A stretch of DNA of 9,436 bases from Amylibacter sp. (GCA_030625465.1 DAOUQS010000059.1:1-9436); one strand, 5' to 3'. Positions 1-6,567 are shown, numbered from the stretch's first letter. Translations and numbers: made by a program. Notes: generated from the letters alone by a model not told the origin.

Positions 1-424
1 CCAAGTGGCCTTTGGCCCTTAGTGCCGCGCCCAGATTATTGTGGGCTTCGGCGTAATCGGGTTGGGTTTGCAAGACTTTGCGAAAGTTTTCAATGCTTTG
101 GTCGTAGTTAAGCAATCCCATATGGGCCATGCCCAAAAAATCATGCAGCGCGGGGTTATTGGGAAATTGGCGGGCCATGGGCGTGGCGTGTTGCACAACT
201 TTTTGCAACTGGCCCTGTTGAAGCAGTGCAATAAGAGCGTTGATCTGGTTTTGCGGCGGCTGTGTGTTTTGATGTTGTTGCAGTGATCTTAGCCCGGTAT
301 TGGCGCGTTTGTTTTTGGGAAAACGTTGCAGGATTGATCGGTAGATTTGCGCCGCAGTATTGGCGTCACCCTTGCGGGCAAGGGTTTTTGCTTTTGATAA
401 TAGCTGATCAACAGAGGGTGCCAT
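1..424 (-). CDS. TPR-repeat protein, N-terminal part (runs off left edge)
   Basis: The reading frame is open from the ATG at 422-424 to the window edge, giving 141 residues of the N-terminus; the C-terminus lies outside. An in-frame TGA 12 codons-worth upstream or less (within the short gap) leaves no earlier ATG, which fixes the start, although the Shine-Dalgarno is poor. There is no signal peptide. The protein is built of helix pairs with the tetratricopeptide pattern: about residues 8-41 (AKTLARKGD, then AQIYRSILQRFPKN), about 61-94 (ALLQQGQLQKVV, ending FPNNP), about 95-128 (LGMAHMGLLNYDQSIENF, ending QPDY), and the start of a further repeat (AEAHNNLGAAL). TPRs are protein-interaction scaffolds. 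In alphaproteobacteria such N-terminal arrays are often fused to a sulfotransferase or glycosyltransferase domain, but that part is not visible, so no enzyme is called. It is the last gene in the window of a minus-strand row, 45 bases after the SH3b protein. Confidence 0.85.
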   Translation of the reverse strand, partial: MAPSVDQLLSKAKTLARKGDANTAAQIYRSILQRFPKNKRANTGLRSLQQHQNTQPPQNQINALIALLQQGQLQKVVQHATPMARQFPNNPALHDFLGMAHMGLLNYDQSIENFRKVLQTQPDYAEAHNNLGAALRAKGHL

Positions 425-469
425 TGGTTTTAATACTCATTAGAATTGTTGCAGGTCTACGCTATTATC

Positions 470-1147
470 CTAATCGCCTGCAATGAACATGACCATCTGC
501 CATTTGCCGTTTTCCTTTATAAAAGAGGCACGGTAATCGATCAAGGAACGCAGGTATTGGCTGCTTAAGTAGCCTTTTTGGCCGTCAGGCAGGCTAATGG
601 CTTGGTATGCCGCATCTTCCTGCCAGTTGTCATTAAAAACAATATTGTAGGACAGGCGGGAAATTATAGGCGCATCCGCATTCCCTGCACTGCGCATCAA
701 GACACTTGAACCGGTTACAAAATAGGTATGGTAAGCGTCAGTATTATCCGGTATTTTTGCCTGCCACATGTAAGGTGCAACAAAAGCGCCATCTCTAAAG
801 CGCCCACCAAGCCCAAGAACGTTTTCAATCGCATCCCAATACTCCTGACGCAACCTTGTTGCTTGCGGCTTGTATTCTTCGGACAGGTCATCAGCCGATA
901 GGTTCAGGCGTCTTCGCATGGCCTCATGCCCGCTGTCGCCACCGAAACTAAGGTGTATGTCAGGATCGACAAGCTTTAGAAAAGCTTCAGTGTCCCGGGT
1001 CTTGACGATTGCAATCATCGTATTGCGATAAGCTAGAAACGACGGGTCTTTTGATGCTTCATCAACAGGCCATGCAATCATGTTCTGGGCAACGCCGGAC
1101 ATTGTGGATAGCATAAGGGACGCCAGGATGATTGTAATGAATTTCAC
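470..1147 (-). CDS. Exported hypothetical protein with SH3b-like domain
   Basis: This 225-residue protein starts with GTG at 1147, preceded by AAGGA six bases upstream. Residues 1-20 form a Sec signal peptide: K2, a hydrophobic stretch ITIILASLMLS, and a small-residue end GVA before Q21, so it is probably periplasmic. Residues about 35-115 look alpha-helical with an NTF2-like flavour (NTMIAIVKTRDTEAFLKLV followed by DPDIHLSFGG), which is a weak impression. Residues about 144-200 match a bacterial SH3 domain: VTGSSVLMRS, then APIISRLSYNIV, and the closing strand GYLSSQYLRS. A conserved-looking tail follows (DYRASFIKENGKW, then FIAGD). SH3b domains usually bind peptidoglycan or proteins; the role here is unknown. 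The gene follows the HugZ-like gene by only 12 bases, which supports co-transcription. Confidence 0.88.
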   Translation of the reverse strand: MKFITIILASLMLSTMSGVAQNMIAWPVDEASKDPSFLAYRNTMIAIVKTRDTEAFLKLVDPDIHLSFGGDSGHEAMRRRLNLSADDLSEEYKPQATRLRQEYWDAIENVLGLGGRFRDGAFVAPYMWQAKIPDNTDAYHTYFVTGSSVLMRSAGNADAPIISRLSYNIVFNDNWQEDAAYQAISLPDGQKGYLSSQYLRSLIDYRASFIKENGKWQMVMFIAGD

Positions 1148-1159
1148 TGGGTATCCTTG

Positions 1160-1651
1160 TTATGCTTTGCAGTCTTGGGCGGAAAGTACGTAAGCTTTGC
1201 CAAAGCCGCCGTTCAGGCTGGCGGATTGAATATCGAATAATACGAAATTGAAATCGGCAAAATCTATGTATAGTTTGGCTTTGGGTTTCTGGGCCAGATA
1301 GTATTCACGTATCAAGGGGCGGTCGGTTGCGTTGCGCGGCAAGAAGCGCGCGGTGCATTGAAGCGTGATACGCGGGTGCGTCAGCGGGTCACCCTTTGCA
1401 CCCGGCTCTCCCAGTAATAGCGAACAGTTCGGGTTTTTGTGCAACGCGCCGGTGTGGAATGACAGGTCTGAAATCAGTGATAATGGCGTCCCTATCGGGC
1501 TTGTTCCCATAGCGATGCGGGTCACATGGGGCAGGCCCGTGTCAGGGTGCAAAACGGCAAGAGACCCGAAACTGGCATCTTTGATCAGGTCATAGGCGAT
1601 CTGGCGCGCTTCGTCATTGGTGGGGCGTATCGGGGAAGGTGTATCCGGCAT
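1160..1651 (-). CDS. Pyridoxamine 5'-phosphate oxidase/HugZ-like family protein
   Basis: The 163-residue cytoplasmic protein has the split-barrel flavin-binding fold. Supporting segments are FGSLAVLHPDTGLPHVTRIA (about 28-47), SLISDLSFHTGALHKNPNCS (58-77), LLLGEPGAKGDPLTHPRITL (78-97), and the C-terminal AKLYIDFADF (125-134) with SLNGGFGKAY (145-154). The last segment is characteristic of the HugZ-like subgroup of PNPOx-fold proteins. Known relatives bind FMN or heme, and full HugZ (about 250 residues) degrades heme. This protein lacks the C-terminal DUF2470-type domain that HugZ carries, so heme degradation should not be assumed; flavin or F420-type oxidoreductase activity is the alternative. 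No good Shine-Dalgarno precedes the ATG at 1651. The 46-base gap from the upstream chrA-like gene holds a weak hairpin (1669-1694). The gene is probably in an operon with its neighbours on both sides. Confidence 0.88.
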   Translation of the reverse strand: MPDTPSPIRPTNDEARQIAYDLIKDASFGSLAVLHPDTGLPHVTRIAMGTSPIGTPLSLISDLSFHTGALHKNPNCSLLLGEPGAKGDPLTHPRITLQCTARFLPRNATDRPLIREYYLAQKPKAKLYIDFADFNFVLFDIQSASLNGGFGKAYVLSAQDCKA

Positions 1652-1668
1652 GGGTTTAGTTTAGCCGT

Positions 1669-1694
1669 AAAGCACAGTTTGGCAAGTGCGCTTT
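1669..1694 (-). other. Weak hairpin in the chrA/HugZ-like intergenic gap
   Basis: AAAGCAC (1669-1675) can pair with GTGCgCTTT (1686-1694) if one G is bulged, with a 10-base loop. It lies just upstream of the HugZ-like start codon, where no clear Shine-Dalgarno exists. It could be a chance match or a modest attenuator or mRNA-processing structure. Confidence 0.2.
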
Positions 1695-1697
1695 GGG

Positions 1698-2966
1698 TTA
1701 GAATTGTGCTGAAAGAAATGATAATCCGCCAGATAGCAATAGCACCCAGACCACGTTCCAGTGACGCTTCAGCAGAAGGTACCCTGACAGGGCGGCAAGT
1801 ACCGCAACTGTCGGGTTGATGGATGCAAGGCTGGGTTGCCACAGGGTGAACGGCCCAAGGGTGGATTTTGTCACAGTGTCAAAGAAAACATGCAATGCGA
1901 ACCAGATTGACAGATTAAGGATGACGCCGACTACAGCGGCGGTAATGGCGGTCAGTGCGCCGCGCAGGCGGGGGCGGGCGCTGATGCTTTCGATGTAGGG
2001 GGCACCTGCGAAAATCCATAAAAAACAGGGCGTGAATGTGACCCAGAGGGTAATAATGGCGGCCGCAAAGCCAAGCCACCAGCCGCCGCTTGCAAAACCC
2101 GCCAGAAAGCCGACAAACTCGGTGACAAGGATCAACGGCCCGGGGGTCGTCTCGGCAAGGCCCAGACCGTCCATCATTTGATCGGCGCTTAGCCAACCCT
2201 TCAGAACGACCACGTCCTGCGCCATATAGGCAAGGACGGCGTAAGCACCACCAAAAGTAACGACCGCGAGTTTAGAGAAGAAAAATGCGATCTCTTTAAG
2301 TATATTGTGGCTGGTGAAAAGATCGAGGGCCAGAATGGGAAGCCACCATATGGCAAGCCACAAGATGATGGTTTTCAGGGTTTTGCTGAATGGCTGGCTG
2401 TGTTGGACATGCATTTCTGTTCTGCCCACAGTGTCGTTGAAAAATAGGCCGTATAGGGCGGCAAGCAGGACGATCAGGGGAAAGGGCAGGTTTAGGAAGA
2501 ATATCCCGACAAAGGCCAGGGCCGCGATGATCCAGTGGTCAGTGCGCACCAGGGCTTTTTTTGCGACGCGCAGCAGAGCCTCAATGACGATGACAACGAC
2601 CGTGGCCTTGATGCCCAGAAAAAGGGCGGCAACGACGGGTACATTACCAATGTATGCGTAGAGTGTGGTCAGGGCCAGAATGATTATGGCCCCGGGGATG
2701 ACAAACAGCAGCCCCGCCATCAAGCCTCCGATTGTGCCGTTGGTGCGCCAGCCTGTATATGTGGCCAGTTGCATGGCTTCCGGGCCGGGCAGCAACATGC
2801 AAAAGCTCAGGGCATTAAGGAATTGTTTTTCTGTCAGCCATTTTTTACCGTCGACCACCTCTCGGTGCATCATCGCGATTTGGGCGGCGGGACCGCCGAA
2901 GGAAAGGATGCCGATTTTGGCCCACACGCGGAAGGCTTGGGACAGAGTGGGATTTTGATTTGGCAC
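1698..2966 (-). CDS. chrA: Chromate transporter (ChrA/CHR family, two-domain)
   Basis: This is a 422-residue inner-membrane protein of the CHR family, whose characterised members expel chromate, sometimes exchanging it for other oxyanions. Two homologous halves are visible. The N-terminal half has FGGPAAQIAMMHREVV (23-38), W43, LLPGPEAMQL (58-67) and GW at 72-73, then hydrophobic helices to about residue 175. The C-terminal half repeats the pattern with FGGAYAVLAYMAQ (238-250), GWLS at 257-260 and TTPGPLIL (273-280), followed by further helices to the end. Length is normal for the bidomain (long-chain) type. The start is GTG at 2966 with a G-rich stretch (GGGGT) about nine bases upstream; this start fits the position of the first FGG motif. 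No ChrB regulator is present nearby. Substrate in this organism is inferred, since CHR proteins may also carry sulfate-like anions. Confidence 0.93.
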   Translation of the reverse strand: MPNQNPTLSQAFRVWAKIGILSFGGPAAQIAMMHREVVDGKKWLTEKQFLNALSFCMLLPGPEAMQLATYTGWRTNGTIGGLMAGLLFVIPGAIIILALTTLYAYIGNVPVVAALFLGIKATVVVIVIEALLRVAKKALVRTDHWIIAALAFVGIFFLNLPFPLIVLLAALYGLFFNDTVGRTEMHVQHSQPFSKTLKTIILWLAIWWLPILALDLFTSHNILKEIAFFFSKLAVVTFGGAYAVLAYMAQDVVVLKGWLSADQMMDGLGLAETTPGPLILVTEFVGFLAGFASGGWWLGFAAAIITLWVTFTPCFLWIFAGAPYIESISARPRLRGALTAITAAVVGVILNLSIWFALHVFFDTVTKSTLGPFTLWQPSLASINPTVAVLAALSGYLLLKRHWNVVWVLLLSGGLSFLSAQF

Positions 2967-3105
2967 AGCACTGACCCCGTTTTGTTAAGAGGTGTTTCGG
3001 GGTTTTCTGAATTAGAGCCCAGTTTTTATTGAATGCGCCGGACAGTCAATAGCCATGATTGATTGAACGGTTATGGATGTGTGCGCACTCTGTTGTCGGT
3101 TCTTG

Positions 3106-3120
3106 TTAACCCGTTGTTGA
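3106..3120 (+). promoter_or_regulatory. Candidate CtrA-type site upstream of the beta-helix gene
   Basis: TTAA (3106-3109), seven bases, then TTGA (3117-3120) differs by one base from the CtrA consensus TTAA-N7-TTAA. The first half also continues as TTAACC, as in good CtrA sites. It lies 54 bases upstream of the beta-helix start codon in a 207-base non-coding region that also serves as the upstream region of the divergent chrA-like gene. The motif is short and AT-rich, so chance is possible. Confidence 0.25.
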
Positions 3121-3160
3121 TAATTCTTTTTGCGATTTTGAACTAAATTGACTGTACTCG

Positions 3161-3167
3161 AAAAGGA
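3161..3167 (+). promoter_or_regulatory. Shine-Dalgarno that decides the beta-helix start
   Basis: AAAAGGA at 3161-3167 is spaced six bases from ATG at 3174-3176, which is ideal. The in-frame TTG at 3168 directly abuts this site, so it cannot be the start; the protein begins MNKVITDG. Confidence 0.8.
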
Positions 3168-3173
3168 TTGATT

Positions 3174-5468
3174 ATGAACAAAGTTATAACGGACGGAATT
3201 GTCCTGATGCCACCTGCCTTTGGCGATGGTCTGGATGTTTGGTCCAGTGCGGATGGCTTGCCGGGTGATCCCACATATGACGGCGCCGGCAATGCGACAT
3301 TGATCGCGTCTGATGCTGATTTCGGGACTAGTTTGGAATTGCAGAAAACCCAGAGCCTGCAAAAATTGCGCTTTATGGGGGAAACGCCGCTTTTCGCTGG
3401 ATGTTACCTGCGTATTCGCGCACGGGTAAAAGCCATTTCAGGGGCTTTGCCTGCGGTGCAAATCGCGGGCTGGGCCGGGGATGCGGGTGGTAATCATATA
3501 GCTGGCGTGACCGAGGTCGGGCCGAATGTGCAGCTGACCACATATGGCGAGGTTGTCGAGATATCCGCTATTGTCGGGACGGGCACACGTACAGGTGTTG
3601 ATATGATCTGGGGGCGTGATGCGGTTATTGGTCATTTCGGTATTGATTTGACCGGGAACACCGGAGGTGTTGTTCGGGTTGAGGATATCGTGATCGAGGA
3701 TGTCAGCGCGATATTTTACGGCAAGGTTCTGGATATCGTGGACGTAAAGGACTTTGGTGCTGTGGGCGACGGTGTTACGGACAATACGGCGGCCTTTGAA
3801 GCGGCTGATGCGGCGGCAAACGGCCGTGATATTCTGGTGTCTGAAGGGGTTTTTTACATCGCTCAAACAGTGACGTTTGTATCCCGTATCCGGTTCCAGG
3901 GTACGTTGGTGATGCCTGATAATGCGATTTTGCAACTGACGCAAAATTATAATTACGGCACTTATCTGGATGCATTCGGCGATGAGACACTGGCTTTCGA
4001 AAAAGCATTTCAGGCCTTGTTGAATTTCACAGATCACGAGTCGCTGGATTTGTGTGGTTATAGCATTGCGCTTGACGGGCCAATTGATCTGCATGCGGCG
4101 GTTGGCAATAAAGATATATTTTCAACGCGGCGGGTTTTGCGCAACGGGCAATTTGTGGCAAATGCAGGGGCCGGTTGGGACGATGATGTTGTGATATCAA
4201 CCGCAAGTTACAGCACGGGTAATGACACGCAGCTGACCAATGTTACGAATATTGCGTCGATTGCAGTCGGCGCGTTTGTTGAAGGCTTTGGTGTCGGATC
4301 GGAAATCTATGTGAAAGCGATAGATGTGGCAAACCTGACCGTAACCCTAAGCAGCCCGCTGTGGGGAAGTGCTTCCAGTCAATCCTATACGTTCACGCGC
4401 TTTAAATACCTGCTGGATTTAAGTGGGTTTACCAGCATTACGCGGTTTACCTTTGATAGTGTGGATTTCAACGGCAAGTCTTTGGCCAGCGGGGTGATGC
4501 TGTCACCTGACGGCTTGATCTACCATTTCAAAGACTGCTTTTTTACGTCAAATAAAGATCGGGGCATTACCTCTATCGGGCGTGGTTGTTCAGGAATGCT
4601 AATCGACAGATGCCAGTTTCTATCGGCAGAGCAGGCCTTGGATGTGGCTGACCGCAAGTCTATCGGTTTCAACACAAACGAGAATGATGTGAAGATCCGT
4701 GACAATCGCGCGGTGCGGTATAAACACTTTGGGATCATCGGTGGCACCGGAAACATCATCACCGGCAATCATTTCTTTCAGGGTGACGATTCTGTCACCG
4801 GTGAGCGCAGCGCGGGTCTGAAAATCACCACCAATAACTGCAAAACCACCTTTTTGGGAAATTATGTCGATAATTCATATGTCGAATGGACAAATGAACA
4901 TGATGCAACGCCTGATCTTATAACCGGATTTTCGTTTGGCGGGTTGGTTGTTACCGGCAATATTTTTACGGCCAATGGCGTGGATAGCTGGTTCAGATGG
5001 ATACATGTAAAACCCTTTGGCACGGGCCACTTCCTGAACGGCTTTACTGTTACCGACAATGTTTTCAAGGTCATAAGCGGACCTGATATTGATCGTGTGG
5101 AAACTGTTGATACGACGCATGCCGGATTGGATCACACCAAAACGCGCAACCTGACGATAAAAGGCAATATGTTTAACGGGGTGGCAAGCCGGATGCAAAA
5201 TCCGGTCACGATTTCTGTAACACGCAATACGCCCGATATTTCATGGGCTGAAGATGTGTCAGAGTTTTTGCCGTTTGGCGGGCGTACGCGCAAAGTTTCT
5301 GCCGCCATTGCTGAAGGGCAGATATCGGACGCATCAAGCCAGGCAGTCTTTGAACAACCCTATGCGACAGTCGGACAAGGGGCCGGCGGGGTGGAATTTA
5401 ACCTGACATGGTCCAAGGCGGTTAGCGGTAAGGTTCATGTCACATTGCGCAGCGACAATCCCAACTGA
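3174..5468 (+). CDS. Right-handed beta-helix protein, pectate-lyase-3 type; possible virion/GTA spike
   Basis: A 764-residue acidic protein. Domains seen: residues about 1-180 are beta-rich and resemble a carbohydrate-binding sandwich (GCYLRIRARVKAISG at 76-90; HFGIDLTG at 154-161; VVRVEDIVIEDV at 166-177). Residues 190-230 carry the pectate_lyase_3 / GH28-related opening coil, VKDFGAVGDGVTDNTAAFEA (191-210). Residues about 350-410 are an inserted beta domain like those in phage tail fibres. Parallel beta-helix coils follow, with the repeated N-x-F/I turn signature: NIITGNHF (527-534), LVVTGNIF (591-598), FTVTDNVF (624-631), LTIKGNMF (660-667). A small beta domain closes the chain. There is no signal peptide or anchor, unlike secreted pectinases. 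The gene is monocistronic with its own upstream region and a downstream hairpin. I remember similar proteins as widespread in Rhodobacterales. A role as a polysaccharide-binding virion or gene-transfer-agent spike is my inference; enzyme activity is unproven. Confidence 0.85.
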   Translation: MNKVITDGIVLMPPAFGDGLDVWSSADGLPGDPTYDGAGNATLIASDADFGTSLELQKTQSLQKLRFMGETPLFAGCYLRIRARVKAISGALPAVQIAGWAGDAGGNHIAGVTEVGPNVQLTTYGEVVEISAIVGTGTRTGVDMIWGRDAVIGHFGIDLTGNTGGVVRVEDIVIEDVSAIFYGKVLDIVDVKDFGAVGDGVTDNTAAFEAADAAANGRDILVSEGVFYIAQTVTFVSRIRFQGTLVMPDNAILQLTQNYNYGTYLDAFGDETLAFEKAFQALLNFTDHESLDLCGYSIALDGPIDLHAAVGNKDIFSTRRVLRNGQFVANAGAGWDDDVVISTASYSTGNDTQLTNVTNIASIAVGAFVEGFGVGSEIYVKAIDVANLTVTLSSPLWGSASSQSYTFTRFKYLLDLSGFTSITRFTFDSVDFNGKSLASGVMLSPDGLIYHFKDCFFTSNKDRGITSIGRGCSGMLIDRCQFLSAEQALDVADRKSIGFNTNENDVKIRDNRAVRYKHFGIIGGTGNIITGNHFFQGDDSVTGERSAGLKITTNNCKTTFLGNYVDNSYVEWTNEHDATPDLITGFSFGGLVVTGNIFTANGVDSWFRWIHVKPFGTGHFLNGFTVTDNVFKVISGPDIDRVETVDTTHAGLDHTKTRNLTIKGNMFNGVASRMQNPVTISVTRNTPDISWAEDVSEFLPFGGRTRKVSAAIAEGQISDASSQAVFEQPYATVGQGAGGVEFNLTWSKAVSGKVHVTLRSDNPN

Positions 5469-5487
5469 TCACGAAAAAACAATAACG

Positions 5488-5510
5488 GCCGGGCCGCTTT
5501 ATGGCCCGGC
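5488..5510 (+). terminator. GC-rich hairpin after the beta-helix gene
   Basis: GCCGGGCC (5488-5495) and GGCCCGGC (5503-5510) form a perfect 8-bp stem with a 7-base loop, 19 bases after the beta-helix stop. There is no T-run on the plus-strand 3' side. An A-rich stretch (ACGAAAAAACAATAA, 5471-5485) precedes it, so the canonical stem-plus-U-run geometry is better met on the minus strand. As a plus-strand terminator it would be non-canonical; it could also stabilise the mRNA end. Confidence 0.55.
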
Positions 5511-5537
5511 ATCGCATATAACAGGATTGACCGGTTT

Positions 5538-5551
5538 ATGACGTAGATCAA
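5538..5551 (+). promoter_or_regulatory. FNR/CRP-type site upstream of the usp gene
   Basis: ATGAC-GTAG-ATCAA matches 8 of 10 defined bases of the FNR/FnrL consensus TTGAT-N4-ATCAA; the right half is perfect. A -10-like TATGTT begins at 5573, 28.5 bases from the site centre, the same spacing seen at the perfect box in front of the dksA-like gene. If TATGTT is the -10, the site centre is near -40.5, close to the activating class II position. The usp start codon is 51 bases beyond the site. Confidence 0.45.
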
Positions 5552-5601
5552 AGTATTCCATTTTTAAACGCTTATGTTGAGGGTGAGAAAAGGAGAATAT
5601 T

Positions 5602-6009
5602 ATGTATAAATCAATTCTTGTTCCAATCGCGCCTGACCATACACGCGATACGGAAACGGCGATAGAACTTGCTAAAATATTGCGCGACAAGGGTGGCAAA
5701 ATCACTTTGCTGACAATTGTTGAAACGGTTCCGGCCTATGTCATGCAGCAATTGCCGGACGGCGAAATGACCAAACATATTGTCGCGGCAAAGGTTAAAT
5801 TGCAGGAAGATGCCGACGGGCACAAAAACACAGACATTCAGGTGATTACTGGCCATTCCGCCAATGGTATTCTAGACTACGCTGAACAAAATGGAACCGA
5901 TTGTATCATCGTGGCATCGCATCGTCCGGGGTATCAGGACTATTTTCTGGGCTCGACAGCTGCGCGTGTTGTGCGCCATGCTACCTGTGCTGTGCATGTT
6001 TTGCGTTAA
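5602..6009 (+). CDS. Universal stress protein, UspF-like
   Basis: This 135-residue single-domain Usp protein (about 140 is usual) starts at ATG 5602 with AGGAG six bases upstream. The N-terminal strand YKSILVPIAP (2-11) carries the typical D/A-containing nucleotide-site loop, followed by helix HTRDTETAIELAKIL and strand ITLLTIVE. The C-terminal region CIIVASHRPGYQDYFLGSTA (101-120), then VVRHATCAVHVLR, closely matches the ending of the E. coli UspF/UspG branch (IASHRP, LLGSNA, VVRHAEC in UspF as I remember it). Members of this branch bind ATP through this segment, so nucleotide binding is likely. Usp proteins help survival under growth arrest, energy stress or low oxygen. Upstream lies an FNR-like site. 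The gene is separated from the beta-helix gene by a hairpin and from the next gene by 53 bases. Confidence 0.93.
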   Translation: MYKSILVPIAPDHTRDTETAIELAKILRDKGGKITLLTIVETVPAYVMQQLPDGEMTKHIVAAKVKLQEDADGHKNTDIQVITGHSANGILDYAEQNGTDCIIVASHRPGYQDYFLGSTAARVVRHATCAVHVLR

Positions 6010-6062
6010 ACCGCTTTGGAGATTGCAGCAGGGCTGTTAGGCTACACTGACAGGAGGCCACC

Positions 6063-6380
6063 ATGCTACAAATTTCAACAGAGACAACATCGCAAACCGT
6101 ATTAACAACCTTTGAGGTGACGCCGGGCACCTGTCAGGATTTGCTTGACGCGCTGACGGATGCGTACCGCGATGTGATCAGTAAACAACCGGGATTTATC
6201 GCAGCGAGTTTGCATGTGAATGATGCCCAGACCCGGATTGCAAATTATTCCCAATGGGAAGATCGCAAAGATTTTCAGGCGATGTTGCGCACGGATGAGA
6301 TGCGCAAACGCAACCGTGCTATCAACGAGTTGTGCAAAAGTTTTGAACCTGTGATGTACGAGGTTTCTGCTACGTTTTAG
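6063..6380 (+). CDS. Antibiotic biosynthesis monooxygenase (ABM) fold protein
   Basis: A 105-residue cytoplasmic protein with the dimeric alpha/beta ferredoxin-like ABM fold: strand VLTTFEVTPG (13-22), helix CQDLLDALTDAYRDVIS, then the family signature KQPGFIAASLHVN (41-53) and NYSQWEDRKDFQAML (61-75), helix and a final strand. Family members are small cofactor-poor oxygenases acting on quinone-like compounds, or heme-degrading enzymes, but most are of unknown substrate; none is assigned here. AGGAGG (6052-6057) is five bases from ATG 6063, giving strong translation. A poor TTGGAG/TAGGCT pair in the 53-base gap could be its own promoter; read-through from the usp gene is equally possible. Its stop codon lies inside the end of the convergent 65-residue gene (overlap 6370-6380). 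Confidence 0.88.
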   Translation: MLQISTETTSQTVLTTFEVTPGTCQDLLDALTDAYRDVISKQPGFIAASLHVNDAQTRIANYSQWEDRKDFQAMLRTDEMRKRNRAINELCKSFEPVMYEVSATF

Positions 6381-6567
6381 GCGGGTTCAGGTCTTGGCGA
6401 AGATCGCGTTCTGCCTGCAGGAAATCTTCGGGGACCGGCAAACCAAGTGTGCGAAACTCGGATATTTTCTCGCGAAGCTGTTCTTGCAACTGGTGCAAGT
6501 CCTCGGGTTGCTCGGTCATTTCATCCAAGAGTAGATAAATTGATGTTTTTAGATCTTCAAAGGGCAT
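6370..6567 (-). CDS. Small hypothetical protein following the dksA-like gene
   Basis: The preferred start is ATG at 6567 (65 residues, beginning MPFEDLKTSIYLLLDEM), five bases after the dksA-like stop, so it is co-transcribed and likely translationally coupled. An earlier in-frame ATG at 6600 would add 11 residues overlapping the zinc-finger gene by 28 bases and is less likely. The product is acidic and almost all helical: one helix about 4-15, a second about 22-39 (HQLQEQLREKISEFRTLG), then PVPEDF and a last helix. I do not recognise a characterised family, though I have an impression of similar small proteins in Rhodobacterales. There is no signal peptide, membrane segment or metal motif. 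A role as partner or modulator of the neighbouring DksA-type protein is only guilt by association. Its 3' end overlaps the convergent ABM-fold gene by 11 bases. Confidence 0.75.
   Translation of the reverse strand: MPFEDLKTSIYLLLDEMTEQPEDLHQLQEQLREKISEFRTLGLPVPEDFLQAERDLRQDLNPPKT

Noticed and set aside
41..486. Plus-strand open frames opposite the TPR gene
   Set aside because: The minus-strand frame shows a consistent TPR pattern across all 141 residues, while the plus-strand products have none.
2535..3032. Plus-strand open frames opposite the chromate transporter gene
   Set aside because: The minus-strand frame encodes clear CHR-family motifs in both halves; the opposite frames have no Shine-Dalgarno or domain.
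3168..3173. TTG at 3168 as start of the beta-helix gene
   Set aside because: It directly abuts the AAAAGGA Shine-Dalgarno, leaving no spacer; ATG 3174 has ideal six-base spacing.
3438..4094. A 218-codon open frame on the minus strand inside the beta-helix gene
   Set aside because: It is fully antisense to a well-supported coding region, has no ribosome site, and its product is rich in residues typical of shadow frames (Ile, His, Arg, Asn) with no domain.
3174..5468. A prophage or complete gene transfer agent cluster around the beta-helix gene
   Set aside because: No capsid, portal, terminase, tail, integrase or lysis gene is found on either side; only the single spike-like protein is present.
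5301..5520. Intrinsic terminator in the classical sense after the beta-helix gene
   Set aside because: The GC stem is perfect but lacks a plus-strand T-run, so I list it as a hairpin/terminator with moderate confidence only.
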